The notes under the pieces: model-generated | What the model saw: the letters and a program-made list of their open reading frames with translations, nothing else | What the model was told of the DNA's origin: nothing | Database searches by the model: none | Shown here: in pieces, positions 25,692 through 34,446 of the stretch | Layout of the letters: every line of letters begins with the position of its first letter | How positions within the stretch are numbered: the stretch's first letter is position 1 | Program-made: the position numbers and the translations under genes | Assembly (NCBI GenBank): GCA_036522155.1 | Contig: DATDGI010000158.1 | Coordinates: 1 to 64,000, forward strand | DNA length: 64,000 nt | Source: UBA9676 sp036522155 | GTDB lineage: Bacteria; Actinomycetota; Actinomycetes; Streptosporangiales; Streptosporangiaceae | Reading direction: 5' to 3'

Positions 25692-26189
25692 CTACGGCGG
25701 CGGCAGGGTGATGGCGAGTTTGCGCAACAGCCCGGCGAGCTGGCTTTGTTCTGTCGCGGTCAGGCCGCTGAGGATGCGCTGCTCGTTGGCCACGTGCTGG
25801 CCGGCCGCTTGGTCGATCCGGCTGAGGCCCTTGGGCGTCAGCGTGATCAGGACGCCGCGCCGGTCACTCGGATCGGGCCCGCGGGTGATGTGGCCGGCGG
25901 CCTCGAGCCGGTCGAGCCGTTTGGTAGTGCCGGACGAGGTCAGCATCAAGGTCGCGGCGAAGTCGGTCGGGCGCAGCCGGTAGGGCGGCCCGGCGCGGCG
26001 CAGCGTGGCGAGGACGTCGTACCAGCCGGGTTCCAGGCCGCTGGCGGCGTACACGGGATCGAGCCGGCGCTCGATCTCCCGGCAGAGGCGGGAGATCCGG
26101 CCGATCACGGCGATCGGCGAGGTATCGAGGTCGGGCCGCTCGCGCTGCCACTGGTCGAGGATCGCATCGACGCCATCGGTGTCTGCCAT
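25692..26189 (-). CDS. MarR-family transcriptional regulator
   Basis: 165 residues from ATG 26189. The winged helix is LRPTDFAATLMLTSSGTTKRLDRLEAAGHITRGPDPSDRRGVLITLTPKG, with the DRR wing characteristic of MarR. A -10-like TACAGT lies seven bases before the ATG on the minus strand and no ribosome-binding site is visible, so a leaderless transcript is likely. Upstream, a set of three CCTAGG/TTTCTAAGAAA palindromes probably serves as its operator. MarR proteins usually respond to phenolic ligands and control an adjacent pump or enzyme. Confidence 0.92.
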   Translation of the reverse strand: MADTDGVDAILDQWQRERPDLDTSPIAVIGRISRLCREIERRLDPVYAASGLEPGWYDVLATLRRAGPPYRLRPTDFAATLMLTSSGTTKRLDRLEAAGHITRGPDPSDRRGVLITLTPKGLSRIDQAAGQHVANEQRILSGLTATEQSQLAGLLRKLAITLPPP

Positions 26190-26251
26190 GAGCCGCACTG
26201 TAACCCGGCCGGGCTGTATGCCGTCTGCGGACGTAATCTCTTGAGGTTTAG

Positions 26252-26293
26252 CTTCCTAGGATGTATCTTTCTAAGAAATAACGTCCTAGGAAG
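26252..26293. promoter_or_regulatory. Triple palindrome, probable MarR operator
   Basis: CTTCCTAGGA (26252-26261) and TCCTAGGAAG (26284-26293) are exact inverted copies, and midway lies TTTCTAAGAAA (26268-26278), itself a palindrome. The three centres are about 15 bp apart, so successive sites fall at roughly one and a half helical turns. The array sits about 60 bp before the MarR start. Confidence 0.7.
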
Positions 26294-26307
26294 GGTAGGC
26301 CGGAACG

Positions 26308-26418
26308 ATGCTCTCACCACTCATCTCCAGTCTCAAGCGACGTGGCCAGCGCCTGCGCGTCCGGCGCCTTCCCGGCTACCGGGCCGAGCCGATGCCGCGG
26401 ATGCGGTGGTACTCATGA
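26308..26418 (+). CDS. Short reading frame downstream of the MarR operator (doubtful)
   Basis: ATG 26308 opens a 36-codon frame (MLSPLISSLKRRGQRLRVRR...) directly after the operator array, where the MarR-controlled target gene would be expected. It has no ribosome-binding site, is rich in arginine and overlaps the end of helR. It may be the remaining 5' end of a lost target gene or chance. Confidence 0.25.
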   Translation: MLSPLISSLKRRGQRLRVRRLPGYRAEPMPRMRWYS

Positions 26419-28578
26419 CCCCATCCAGGAGCTCGTGAGGATGACGAGTCGCTGGGTCGCCCGGGTCATCGCGACATAACGGTCGACCGCTCCTTCGATC
26501 CCCTCGCCGAACGCCTCTAGGTCGATGAGGACGACCAGGTCGAACTCGAGCCCCTTCGACAGCTCCGGGGTCAGCGACCGGACGCGGGACGTCGCCCGGA
26601 ACGCGGGATCGCCGATGACGCAGGCGATCCCTTCGGCGTGCGCGGCGAGCCAGCCGTCGAGTACCGGGCCTAGGTCCGCGGCGGATCCGTGGACGACGGG
26701 GAGGCCGCTGCGGCGGATGGAGACCGGTACGTTGGCGTCCGGGAGCACGGCCCGGATGACCGGCTCGGCTTCCACCATGACCTCTTCGGGCGTCCGGTAG
26801 TTGATGTTCAGGGAGGCCAGGCGGATCTGGTCGAGCCCGATCCGCTTGAGCCGTTCCTGCCACGACTCCGTGAACCCGTGCCGGGCCTGGGCCCGGTCCC
26901 CGACGATGGTGAAGCTCCGGGACGGGCAGCGGAGCAGCAGCATCTGCCACTCCGCGTCGGTCAGTTCCTGAGCCTCGTCCACGACGATGTGCGCGAACGG
27001 GCCGGCGAGCCGGTCCGGATCGGCAACGGGCAGTGCGGCCTCATTGACCAGGGCGTCCTGGAAGTCCTCGCCGCGCAGCATCGTCACCAGACCTACGCCG
27101 TACTCGTCGTCCGCGGCCTCGATCAGGTCGTCGACGACCCGGGCCATCTGCTCGCGTTCAGCGGCGACCGCGGCGTCATGCCGGCGCTTGCGTCGTGATG
27201 CCTGCGGGTCGCCCAGCCGCTGCCGTGCCGCGTCCAGGAGCGGCAGGTCGGACACCGTCCAGGCCTGGGCGTCCCCGCGCTGCAGCTTCTGAACCTCATC
27301 GCGGCTGAGCCAGGGCGCGCACAGGCGCAGGTAGGCAGGGACCGACCACAGGTCTCCGACGAGGTCAGCCGCCTCGATCAGCGGCCACGCGCGGTTGAGG
27401 GCCGTGAGCAGCTCCTCGTTCCGCAGCAGCGACTTGCGGAGCAGGTCAGCCGAGACGTCGCCGTCGTACTTGTCCTTCAGGATCGCGAGCAACCGCTCCC
27501 AGATCTGGTCGCGCGCCTCGTTGTGCGGAGTACCTGGTTCTGGCGTTTCGAACGCCTCGGCCCAGTCCTCGGCGCTCAGCCAGATGTCGGACCAGTGGGT
27601 CTCGACCGTCATCCCCCTGGTGGGCGGCTTCTCGTAGAACCTGACGGCCGGCTCGATGGCCTTCACCAGGTCCGCGGACGACTTCAGACGGGCCACCTCG
27701 GGGTCGGTCTCGATCGCTGCCGCGGCTCCCTCGGCGACGAGGCCCCGCAGGGTGCAGGTCTGCACGCCCTCCTCTCCGAGGCTGGGGAGGACGTCCGCGA
27801 CGTAGGCCAGGTAGGGCTGGTGCGGACCGACGAACAGCACGCCGCCCCGGTGGTGACCGAGGCGAGGGTCGGAGTAGAGGAGGTAGGCGGAGCGGTGCAG
27901 CGCGACGACGGTCTTCCCCGTACCCGGACCGCCGTCGACGACGAGAGCGCCGCGGGATCCCGCGCGGATGATGGCGTCCTGGTCGGCCTGGATGGTGGCG
28001 AGCACGTCTCGCATCCGGGCCGACCGGCTGCTGCCCAGGCTGGCGATGAAGGCGGACTGGTCGTCGAGCGCGGCGTGCCCTGCAAGCCCGTCCGAGGTGA
28101 ACACCTCGTCCCAGTAGTCGCTGATCCGGCCGCCGGTCCAGCGATACCTGCGGCGGCTTACCAGGCCCATCGGGTTGGCGTGGGTCGCCCCGAAGAAGGG
28201 CTCAGCCGCGGGGGAGCGCCAGTCGATCAGCAGCCGGCGACCCGCGCGGTCCGTCAAGCCAAGCCGGCCGACGTACACGGGCTCAGGATTGTCTGCGCCG
28301 ACCATGCGTCCGAGGCACAGGTCCAAACCGAAGCGGCGCAGGACGCGCAGGCGAGCGGACAGCCGGTGGATCTCCAGGTCCCGGTCCATCGCTTCCTGGC
28401 CGATGCCGCCGGGCGCCTTGCGCTCGGCATCGAGGCGGTCGGACAGGTCGGCGATCGTCTGCTCGAGGCTCTCCGCGATGGCCGCGAAGTGCCGCTCGTC
28501 GCCGGCGATCAGTGCCGGGTCGGCCTTGGCGGAGAGGCGGTCGGGAAGGTCGAACGCGCTGGTAGTCAGGGGATTCAC
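26413..28578 (-). CDS. helR: HelR, RNA polymerase-recycling helicase-like ATPase (rifamycin tolerance)
   Basis: 721 residues from GTG 28578 (VNPLTTSAFDLPDRLSAKADPALIAGDERHF). The N-terminal coiled coil is followed by a UvrD-like ATPase: Walker A GGPGTGKT at 216-223, HIVVDEAQELTDAEW (motif II), FTIVGDRAQ (motif III), INYRTPEEV (motif IV) and a C-terminal LSKGLEFDLVVLIDLEAFGE...YVAMTRATQRL. The sequence follows HelR rather than HelD; HelR proteins remove rifamycin-stalled RNA polymerase from DNA and confer tolerance. A rifamycin-associated element lies in its promoter. The track upstream of 28578 in this frame is not coding. Confidence 0.93.
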   Translation of the reverse strand: MNPLTTSAFDLPDRLSAKADPALIAGDERHFAAIAESLEQTIADLSDRLDAERKAPGGIGQEAMDRDLEIHRLSARLRVLRRFGLDLCLGRMVGADNPEPVYVGRLGLTDRAGRRLLIDWRSPAAEPFFGATHANPMGLVSRRRYRWTGGRISDYWDEVFTSDGLAGHAALDDQSAFIASLGSSRSARMRDVLATIQADQDAIIRAGSRGALVVDGGPGTGKTVVALHRSAYLLYSDPRLGHHRGGVLFVGPHQPYLAYVADVLPSLGEEGVQTCTLRGLVAEGAAAAIETDPEVARLKSSADLVKAIEPAVRFYEKPPTRGMTVETHWSDIWLSAEDWAEAFETPEPGTPHNEARDQIWERLLAILKDKYDGDVSADLLRKSLLRNEELLTALNRAWPLIEAADLVGDLWSVPAYLRLCAPWLSRDEVQKLQRGDAQAWTVSDLPLLDAARQRLGDPQASRRKRRHDAAVAAEREQMARVVDDLIEAADDEYGVGLVTMLRGEDFQDALVNEAALPVADPDRLAGPFAHIVVDEAQELTDAEWQMLLLRCPSRSFTIVGDRAQARHGFTESWQERLKRIGLDQIRLASLNINYRTPEEVMVEAEPVIRAVLPDANVPVSIRRSGLPVVHGSAADLGPVLDGWLAAHAEGIACVIGDPAFRATSRVRSLTPELSKGLEFDLVVLIDLEAFGEGIEGAVDRYVAMTRATQRLVILTSSWMGS

Positions 28579-28722
28579 GTTATCGGCTCCGGTCCGCGCC
28601 GAGTGCCCGCAACCGCACCGCGAGTCCCATCGGCGGCTCGACGTCCCCGCGCGACCCATACCTCGGCAGCAACACACGCATTCCGCGACCCCCCATTTCC
28701 GCGGGTTCTGGCCCGGCCAGCG

Positions 28723-28758
28723 ATTATGCGGCACGACCCGGGTCTTGCCGCAAGCCCC
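28723..28758 (-). promoter_or_regulatory. Rifamycin-associated element (RAE) and helR promoter
   Basis: On the minus strand, 28758-28740 reads GGGGCTTGCGGCAAGACCC: a 19-bp dyad (CTTGC/GCAAG centred at 28749) matching the rifamycin-associated element known from actinomycete rifamycin-resistance genes. CATAAT at 28728-28723 gives a good -10, and TTGCGG inside the element falls at the -35 position about 19 bp upstream. The start codon is some 145 bp downstream, leaving a long leader. Confidence 0.85.
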
Positions 28759-28893
28759 CCGGTCCGCTATACGTTGAAAGTGGAGGGGAGTGGGTGCTCT
28801 CCAGCAAGGCCGGCTCGAACGTCGTCGAGAGCGCGGCCAACCCGGCCCACCTCCTCGCCAGGCACAAGCCTGGCCAGGACAGGTCAGCAAGGT

Positions 28894-28961
28894 GTCGCAC
28901 ATCAGCCGAAGCCAGCGTCGCGCATCAGCCGGAACCGCGTCGCACATCAGCCGGAGCCAGA
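28894..28961. repeat. Three imperfect 22-23-bp tandem units
   Basis: Units start with GTCGCACATCAGCCG (28894), GTCGCGCATCAGCCG (28917) and GTCGCACATCAGCCG (28939) and differ at a few positions. They lie between the helR promoter and tRNA-Lys. No function is evident. Confidence 0.7.
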
Positions 28962-28994
28962 ATGCCGCACCTCACCCGGGACCACACCGTTTGC

Positions 28995-29069
28995 TGGTGG
29001 GGCGCCAGGGGCTCGAACCCTGAACCAACGGATTAAAAGTCCGCTGCTCTACCGTTGAGCTAGCACCCC
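28995..29069 (-). tRNA. tRNA-Lys (anticodon TTT)
   Basis: The minus strand folds as a cloverleaf: acceptor GGGGTGC/GCGCCCC, D arm GCTCAACGGTAGAGC, anticodon stem GCGGA with loop CTTTTAA, T arm CAGGG-TTCGAGC-CCCTG, discriminator A and encoded CCA (28997-28995). No intron. Confidence 0.96.
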
Positions 29070-29140
29070 GCAAGAATAAGCTAGCTAACCTGCTATTTGT
29101 TTCATATCGGTGCCCTCCAGGTCAGTAAAGCTCACCTCTT

Positions 29141-29450
29141 ATGGCGCTCCCGGATTTCGCTGGAACGTTGATCCTTGCTGACCTGCTCCCGTCATGGAAG
29201 CTGGCTCTCAAGGTTGCCAGCCAGTCACCCAAGACCATCGTTTCCTACCTGGACTCCATGAAGCGCCTAGCAGACTACCTTGCGAGCGAGGGCCCTGAGC
29301 GGGCGCTCCAGGCATCAGCAGCTTCCTCACCCGGAGCTAGGCTGTCCGGCCAGCGTCAGCAGCGAAGCACCACCGCAACCCGCGCGTCTACTTCCGCTGG
29401 CTGACCGCTGGGGGAGAACCATGACGCGGTTGGACAAGCCCAAGGTGACC
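29141..29450 (+). pseudogene. Remnant of a tyrosine recombinase N-terminus
   Basis: The frame from 29141 reads LILADLLPSWKLALKVASQSPKTIVSYLDSMKRLADYLASEG, the SAM-like core-binding start of phage-type integrases. Coding then shifts frame: near 29350-29410 another frame gives AAKHHRNPRVYFRWLTAGGEP, and near 29425 the first frame family resumes as TRLDKPKV. These are consecutive pieces of the same integrase region, broken by at least one frameshift and lacking the catalytic domain. It lies 72 bp from tRNA-Lys, a common integration target, so it is likely debris of an old element. Confidence 0.75.
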
Positions 29451-29500
29451 TGGCCGCTCCGCCGGGGTGACCAGGCCGTTAGCGCCGGTCGGCCTAGCAG

Positions 29501-30799
29501 CTACGGCGTGGCAGGCGGGTAGTACCAGAAGTACACGCCGACGGGGGTCGGCGCATTCCAGTCACGCGTGCGCTCATATCGCCGCAGCACGGCTGGCAGC
29601 TGTTCGTGGTGGTAAGCATTGGTGACGGTAATGATGTGCCACGGGGTGACGTGCACGGCCGCGGATATCGCACTGAGCGGCTGACCTTTCGACAGGAAGG
29701 GGGTGATCAGTGTGGCTCCGTCAAAAGGCGGGCACGCGGGAAGGGCCGGCGGCGGGTGGTATAGCCAGGGGATGAGCGGTGGGTACTGTTGAGGCTGGTC
29801 CGGCATTATCGGCTGGCAGACAGAACGGCTCACAACATCATCCGTGTGTAGATAAGTGATAGTCCTGCTCTCGGCCAGCAACACGGTAAACCACGTCACG
29901 TCGGATGTCAGGACATAGCCATAATATATATGGCGATTCTTCAGCACGATCTTTTCCGCGGGCAGCCACATCGCATGTGCCGCTTCCACATAGTAATTGC
30001 GATGCTGCGGAGCTGGATATATGTAGTGCACGTAAGGAAAGAGGGCAACGGTCGCCGCTACGGCCACCACGACGCCAAGTAGCCAGGGCACGACCCCCGT
30101 GATCACCCCCGTGAGCAGGGTCACACCTTCTCCTGCCAGCGATTCAAAACTCTCTGAGAGTGCCGGTAGGACGATGAACACAATGACGAACCCAATGGCG
30201 ACCCACGTCAGGACCACGAGTATCGTGTGCCAGGGGATTCCGTAGGAGGTGACCTGGGCGACCACGCGATGTTCCACGCGCCGGTCATTGGCACTTGCCA
30301 GGCGCAGTGGCACCGGTAGGTGTGCGCGGGGCAGGGCAAAGAAGAGGGCGAGGGCGGCAGCCGAAAACAGGATGATGCTCGCCGCCTCAGCAAAGCTTCG
30401 GTTATATGCCCAGAGCAGGGCGAGGATCACCAGCAGGGAGACGATGGCCGGCGTCCGGAAATCGGCTGCACGAGCGGCCAGCTGGTGCCAGTCTGCCTTG
30501 GCTAGGCTCAGCGCTTGCGGCAGCGTTATGGAAGTAGGGGAAATAAAGGCTGCGAATGCGAAAACAATTAGGCTGAGCAGGAAGCGCCGGAAGAGCAAGA
30601 GAAGAAGTGCCAGGTAAGGTATGAAGACGGGAACGAGCGGGATCACCGTACCCAGCAGTGTGTTAACAAGTCCGCCGGACGTGGCGATCGTCACGGCCGT
30701 TGTCGTATTGAAGTTCGCGATGACAATCAGTCTGCCAGCAGAAATGAGCAGGATGCCCAGCGGCGAGAGGATCCAGGCAATTGACGCTCTGGTCGACAT
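29501..30799 (-). CDS. Polytopic membrane protein of unknown family
   Basis: 432 residues from ATG 30799. About seven hydrophobic segments lie between residues 5 and 275 (for example LLGTVIPLVPVFIPYLALLLLLF, FLLSLIVFAFAAFI and GVVPWLLGVVVAVAATVALF), followed by a C-terminal soluble domain of about 160 residues (YYVEAAHAMWLPAEKIVLKNRHIYYGYVLTSDVTWFTVLLAESRTITYL...). I recognise no family. Codon use and GC are lower than the neighbours, as in the 5' 240-bp AT-rich flank, suggesting transfer together with the integrase debris next door. No ribosome-binding site is clear. Confidence 0.7.
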   Translation of the reverse strand: MSTRASIAWILSPLGILLISAGRLIVIANFNTTTAVTIATSGGLVNTLLGTVIPLVPVFIPYLALLLLLFRRFLLSLIVFAFAAFISPTSITLPQALSLAKADWHQLAARAADFRTPAIVSLLVILALLWAYNRSFAEAASIILFSAAALALFFALPRAHLPVPLRLASANDRRVEHRVVAQVTSYGIPWHTILVVLTWVAIGFVIVFIVLPALSESFESLAGEGVTLLTGVITGVVPWLLGVVVAVAATVALFPYVHYIYPAPQHRNYYVEAAHAMWLPAEKIVLKNRHIYYGYVLTSDVTWFTVLLAESRTITYLHTDDVVSRSVCQPIMPDQPQQYPPLIPWLYHPPPALPACPPFDGATLITPFLSKGQPLSAISAAVHVTPWHIITVTNAYHHEQLPAVLRRYERTRDWNAPTPVGVYFWYYPPATP

Positions 30800-31038
30800 C
30801 GGCAGCTACCGGTAGGCTAGACCACGACATTCGATAGGCAAGAGAAGCTGGCGGCACCCGCCACTTCTCCTGACGCAAATAGTTAATTGCGTGTATAAGA
30901 CGCTCAGGCCAACCGAACGTATGACGAACAAATGTTGCGATATGGTAACAAATGGTCAGGTTCGGTGTGTAGTGGCGTTTGCAGCAGTGGCGGAGGCCGC
31001 AGCCACCGGTCGTGAGCCAGTCGGCTGAGCCCACCTGG

Positions 31039-32217
31039 TCAGCGGTAGGCGGCCAGGCCGGTGAGGGCCTGGCCGACGGCCAGCGCGTGGATCTCCTCGG
31101 TGCCCTCGTAGGTCAGCACGGACTCCAGGTTGTTCGCGTGCCGGATGACCGGGTACTCCAGCGTGATCCCGTTCGCGCCGAGGATGGTGCGCGCCTGCCG
31201 TGCGATCTCGATCGCCGCCCGCACGTTGGCCATCTTGGCCAGGCTGACCTGCTCGGGCACGACCCGGCCCGCCTCTTTCAGGCGGCCCAGGTGCAGGGCC
31301 AGCAGCTGCGCGCGGGTCAGATCGGCCAGCATCCAGGCCAGCTTGCCCTGGGTGAGCTGGAAGCCGCCGATCGGCTTGCCGAACTGCTCACGGGTGCGCG
31401 CGTACTCGACCGCGGCCTCCAGGCACGACCGGGCTGCCCCGGTGACCCCCCACACGATGCCAAACCTGGCCTCGTTCAGGCACGACAGCGGACCCTTCAG
31501 CCCGGTGACGCCGGGCAGGACCGCATCGGCGGGCAGCTTCACGTCATCGAAGTGCAGTTCCGCGGTGACCGAGGCGCGCAACGACAGCTTTTTGTGGATC
31601 GACCGGGCGGTGAAGCCGCGGGCGCCACGGGGCACCAGGAAGCCGCGGATGCCGTCAGGGGTGCTGGCCCAGACCACGGCGACATCGGCGATCGACCCGT
31701 TCGTGATCCACATCTTGGTTCCCGAGAGCACCCAGGCACCGCCGTTAAGTACCGCCCTGGTTGTCATGCCGGCCGGGTCAGACCCGTGGTCGGGCTCGGT
31801 GAGGCCGAAGCAGCCGATCGCCTCGCCCGCCGCCATGCGGGGGAGCCATTCCTCTTTTTGCGCCTCGGAGCCGTAGCGCCAGATCGGGTACATCGCCAGC
31901 GAGCCCTGCACCGAGACGACGCTGCGCAGGCCGGAGTCGGCGGCCTCCAGTTCGCGGCAGGCGACGCCGTAGGCGATCGCACCCATGCCCGCGCAGCCGT
32001 AGCCGGTCAGGTGCATGCCGAGCAGGCCCAGCTTGCCCAGTTCGGGGACCAGCTCGCGGGGGAGCGTGCCGGCCTCGAACCAGTCGGCGATGTGCGGGAG
32101 CACCCGGTCGGCGGCATAGCTGCGCACGGTGTCCCGGACCAGCCGCTCGTCCGCGGTGAGCTGGTCGTCGATCTGCAGCAGGTCAAGGAGGCCAGGCGGG
32201 GCTGCGCGCGGCGGCAT
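31039..32217 (-). CDS. gcdH: Acyl-CoA dehydrogenase, glutaryl-CoA dehydrogenase type
   Basis: 392 residues, with GAGAGGA upstream of ATG 32217. It shows the acyl-CoA dehydrogenase FAD motifs CFGLTEPDHGSDP and KMWITNGSIADVAVVWA, and the catalytic glutamate in LTYEGTEEIHALAVGQALTG. GLRSVVSVQGSL carries the Arg-Ser pair that binds the gamma-carboxylate of glutaryl-CoA, which separates GcdH from straight-chain enzymes. Expected reaction: glutaryl-CoA to crotonyl-CoA and CO2 in lysine/tryptophan breakdown. No partner genes are nearby. Confidence 0.88.
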   Translation of the reverse strand: MPPRAAPPGLLDLLQIDDQLTADERLVRDTVRSYAADRVLPHIADWFEAGTLPRELVPELGKLGLLGMHLTGYGCAGMGAIAYGVACRELEAADSGLRSVVSVQGSLAMYPIWRYGSEAQKEEWLPRMAAGEAIGCFGLTEPDHGSDPAGMTTRAVLNGGAWVLSGTKMWITNGSIADVAVVWASTPDGIRGFLVPRGARGFTARSIHKKLSLRASVTAELHFDDVKLPADAVLPGVTGLKGPLSCLNEARFGIVWGVTGAARSCLEAAVEYARTREQFGKPIGGFQLTQGKLAWMLADLTRAQLLALHLGRLKEAGRVVPEQVSLAKMANVRAAIEIARQARTILGANGITLEYPVIRHANNLESVLTYEGTEEIHALAVGQALTGLAAYR

Positions 32218-32318
32218 CGGCGGGTCCTCTCTGTCGCCGCCCGGAAGGGCGGATGACTATCAGCGTAAGCGTGCGCCGATTCGCTGTATGCGGCGGCGGC
32301 CGGGGGCATCATCGGGGT

Positions 32319-32567
32319 ATGGACGCAATGGATGGCCGCAAGCAGCTGATCCGGCCGCGGGACGGCCGCATGGTCGCCGGCGTGTGCGCCGGGATAGGCG
32401 AGTATCTGGGCGTCGACGCCAACGTCATCCGGGTGCTGTTCGCCGCGCTCACGATCTTCAGCGTCGGGGCGGGCGCGCTGGTGTACCTGGTGGCCTGGGC
32501 GGTCGTGCCCGAGGAGGGCGAGAAGAAGTCGATCGCCGAGACCTACCTGGACAAGGGCAAGAGCTAG
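32319..32567 (+). CDS. PspC-domain membrane protein
   Basis: 82 residues. The body RDGRMVAGVCAGIGEYLGVDANVIRVLFAALTIFSVGAGALVYLVAWAVVPEE is the PspC domain, an envelope-stress signalling module. ATG 32319 is chosen; CATCAT six bases before it could be a -10, giving a leaderless message, while ATG 32328 would lack this spacing. No pspA homologue is in the window. Confidence 0.9.
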   Translation: MDAMDGRKQLIRPRDGRMVAGVCAGIGEYLGVDANVIRVLFAALTIFSVGAGALVYLVAWAVVPEEGEKKSIAETYLDKGKS

Positions 32568-32610
32568 CCGCCGCGGTCTGGACTCCCGGGGCCGGCTGGT
32601 CCGCGCGGGG

Positions 32611-33897
32611 CTAGCTGGTCCGCGCGCGGGGCCGGGCGGGCGGCTGGCTGGGCAGCGTGCCGGCGTGGAAGGCCCAGCGGGCCGCCAGGATCGCCGCCGC
32701 GCCCACGCCGGCGATCCCAGCGATCCCCACCACCGCCTGCGGCCCGAGCCGGGCGGCGGCCGCCCCCGCGGCCAGGATTCCGACTCCCTGCGCAGTCAGC
32801 AGCCCCGTCTGCGCGATGCTGACCGCCCGCCCGCGCGCCGCTCCCGGTAGCGCCTTAACGAAGGCGGCCGCCGCCGCGAGCTGGTAGGCGCCGGCCACCC
32901 CCGCTAGCGCCCACAGGGGCACCAGCACCCATAACGGCGGCTGGAGCAGGCTGAACGCCAGCGGGGCGCAGGACAGCATCGCCAGCGGGCCCAGCATCCG
33001 CATCCCCCGGGCCGGGCCGGCCAGCTGGCCGACCGCCAGCCCGCCGGCCACCATCCCGGCCGGCATGGCCGCCATGAGCAGGCCCACGGTGAGCGGCCCG
33101 CCGCCGAGCGCGTGAGCGTACGGCGCGGCCAGCCCTTCGGGCACGATCGCGAACCCGGCCAGCCAGCCCATCAGGACCAGCGTGCGCAACCCGGCGTGGC
33201 CGAAAACCACATCGTGTGCATAACGAGCGGTGCCCCGGAGCGTGTGCCGCGGTTGGCTCGCGGCAGGGGGAAGGGTGCGGTTCCGCACCCAGGTGGCGAT
33301 GAGCACCGCGGACAGGCAGAACGACAGTGCGTCCAGCGCGAGGGCCCGGTGCGGGCCGAGCAGGGCCACCGCGGCGCCGCCGCCAAGGAAGCCGCCGACC
33401 TGGCCGGCCTGGAAGGTGATGTTGCCGACGGTGACGCCCTGGACAAGAGTGTCCGGTGGGACGACTTCGGGGAGCAGAGCTGACCGGGCGGCGGCGAACG
33501 GCGGCCCGAGCAGGACGGTCGCGAGCAGGAGTGTGCAGACGAGGGCCAGTGGCGCCCGCGGCAGCGCCATGATCGTCACCAGCCCGGCCCTGACCAGGTC
33601 CAGTGCGATCATCAGCTGGCGGCGCGGGACCAGGTCGGCGAGCCCTGATAACAGCGGCGCGCCGGCCAGCGGGGCGAGATAGGTCAGTGAGTAGGCCAGG
33701 GCGGTGATGGCCGGTGATCCGGTCCGGGCGAAGACCAGCACGGCCATCGCGACCTGGGCGAGCTGGTCACCCGCGTAGGACAGGGTTTGCGCCGACCACA
33801 AGGCGCGGAACTCGGGGTTGGTGAAGAGGTGGCGGTAAGTTGCGCCTGGCTGTGGGGTGGCCTCGTGGTGGCTAGTGCCCTCGGCTGTCGCACTCAT
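32611..33897 (-). CDS. MFS transporter
   Basis: 428 residues from ATG 33897 with GAGGGGG eight bases upstream. Twelve hydrophobic segments are visible. The segments LWSAQTLSYAGDQLAQVAMAVLVFARTGSPAITALAYSLTYLAPLAGAPLLSGLADLVPRRQLMIALDLVRAG follow the loop 2-3 signature of the drug-efflux type MFS (G..D.vpRr). The C-terminus is Pro/Arg rich. Substrate cannot be told; it is the last gene before the tRNA cluster. Confidence 0.9.
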   Translation of the reverse strand: MSATAEGTSHHEATPQPGATYRHLFTNPEFRALWSAQTLSYAGDQLAQVAMAVLVFARTGSPAITALAYSLTYLAPLAGAPLLSGLADLVPRRQLMIALDLVRAGLVTIMALPRAPLALVCTLLLATVLLGPPFAAARSALLPEVVPPDTLVQGVTVGNITFQAGQVGGFLGGGAAVALLGPHRALALDALSFCLSAVLIATWVRNRTLPPAASQPRHTLRGTARYAHDVVFGHAGLRTLVLMGWLAGFAIVPEGLAAPYAHALGGGPLTVGLLMAAMPAGMVAGGLAVGQLAGPARGMRMLGPLAMLSCAPLAFSLLQPPLWVLVPLWALAGVAGAYQLAAAAAFVKALPGAARGRAVSIAQTGLLTAQGVGILAAGAAAARLGPQAVVGIAGIAGVGAAAILAARWAFHAGTLPSQPPARPRARTS

Positions 33898-34231
33898 CCT
33901 CCGCGCCCCCTCTGGTGGCCGCTTCGCCGTTGACCTTGGTGGTATTACTCTCTGCTGTCGCACTGATGCGTTTTGACAACAGGCAGTAGTGACTGAGCGT
34001 TGTGTGTCGATTGCTAACCGTGTCGGAATTCGCCTGGGCGCGCAAGCGGTATGGCGCGATTGCTGGGTTGGGCCCGGTCAGTTGTGGCCGGGACTGGCGT
34101 GGGGTCGGGCGGGCTGGCCACGGGAGGGGTCGCGCCGGGCGCGCTTTGCCGGGCGTGGCCTCCGTCCCCTATGCTGGGGCGGTCCCCGACGGCGGGCGCC
34201 ACGGGTCCGGGGCGGCTGGGTTGCCGTCAGG

Positions 34232-34304
34232 GCCCCCATCGTCTAGCGGCCTAGGACACCGCCCTTTCAAGGCGGCGGCACGGGTTCGAATCCCGTTGGG
34301 GGCA
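34232..34304 (+). tRNA. tRNA-Glu (anticodon TTC)
   Basis: Cloverleaf with acceptor GCCCCCA/TGGGGGC, anticodon stem CCGCC with loop CTTTCAA, T arm CACGGG-TTCGAAT-CCCGTT and discriminator A. CCA is not encoded. Confidence 0.96.
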
Positions 34305-34336
34305 CGCTGCTGGCCCGGGAGGCAAGCAGTACATAT

Positions 34337-34411
34337 GGTCCTGTAGAGCAGCTTGGAGTGCTCGCCACCCTGTCAAGGTGGAGGTCGCGGGTTCAAATCC
34401 CGTCAGGACCG
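34337..34411 (+). tRNA. tRNA-Asp (anticodon GTC)
   Basis: Cloverleaf with acceptor GGTCCTG/CAGGACC, anticodon stem CCACC with loop CTGTCAA, T arm CGGG-TTCAAAT-CCCG and discriminator G. It lies 32 bp after tRNA-Glu. Confidence 0.95.
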
Positions 34412-34446
34412 CTCTGGCTCTGGCCCGGGAAGGGCGGGCCGGGCGA

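Noticed and set aside
28579..28947. N-terminal extension of HelR up to 28947
   Set aside because: The extra residues are Cys/Arg-rich, cross the RAE and -10, and HelR homologues begin at the NPLTTS segment.
28894..28961. CRISPR-like array
   Set aside because: Three adjoining units of 22-23 bp without spacers are a short tandem repeat, not a CRISPR array; no cas genes are present in the window.
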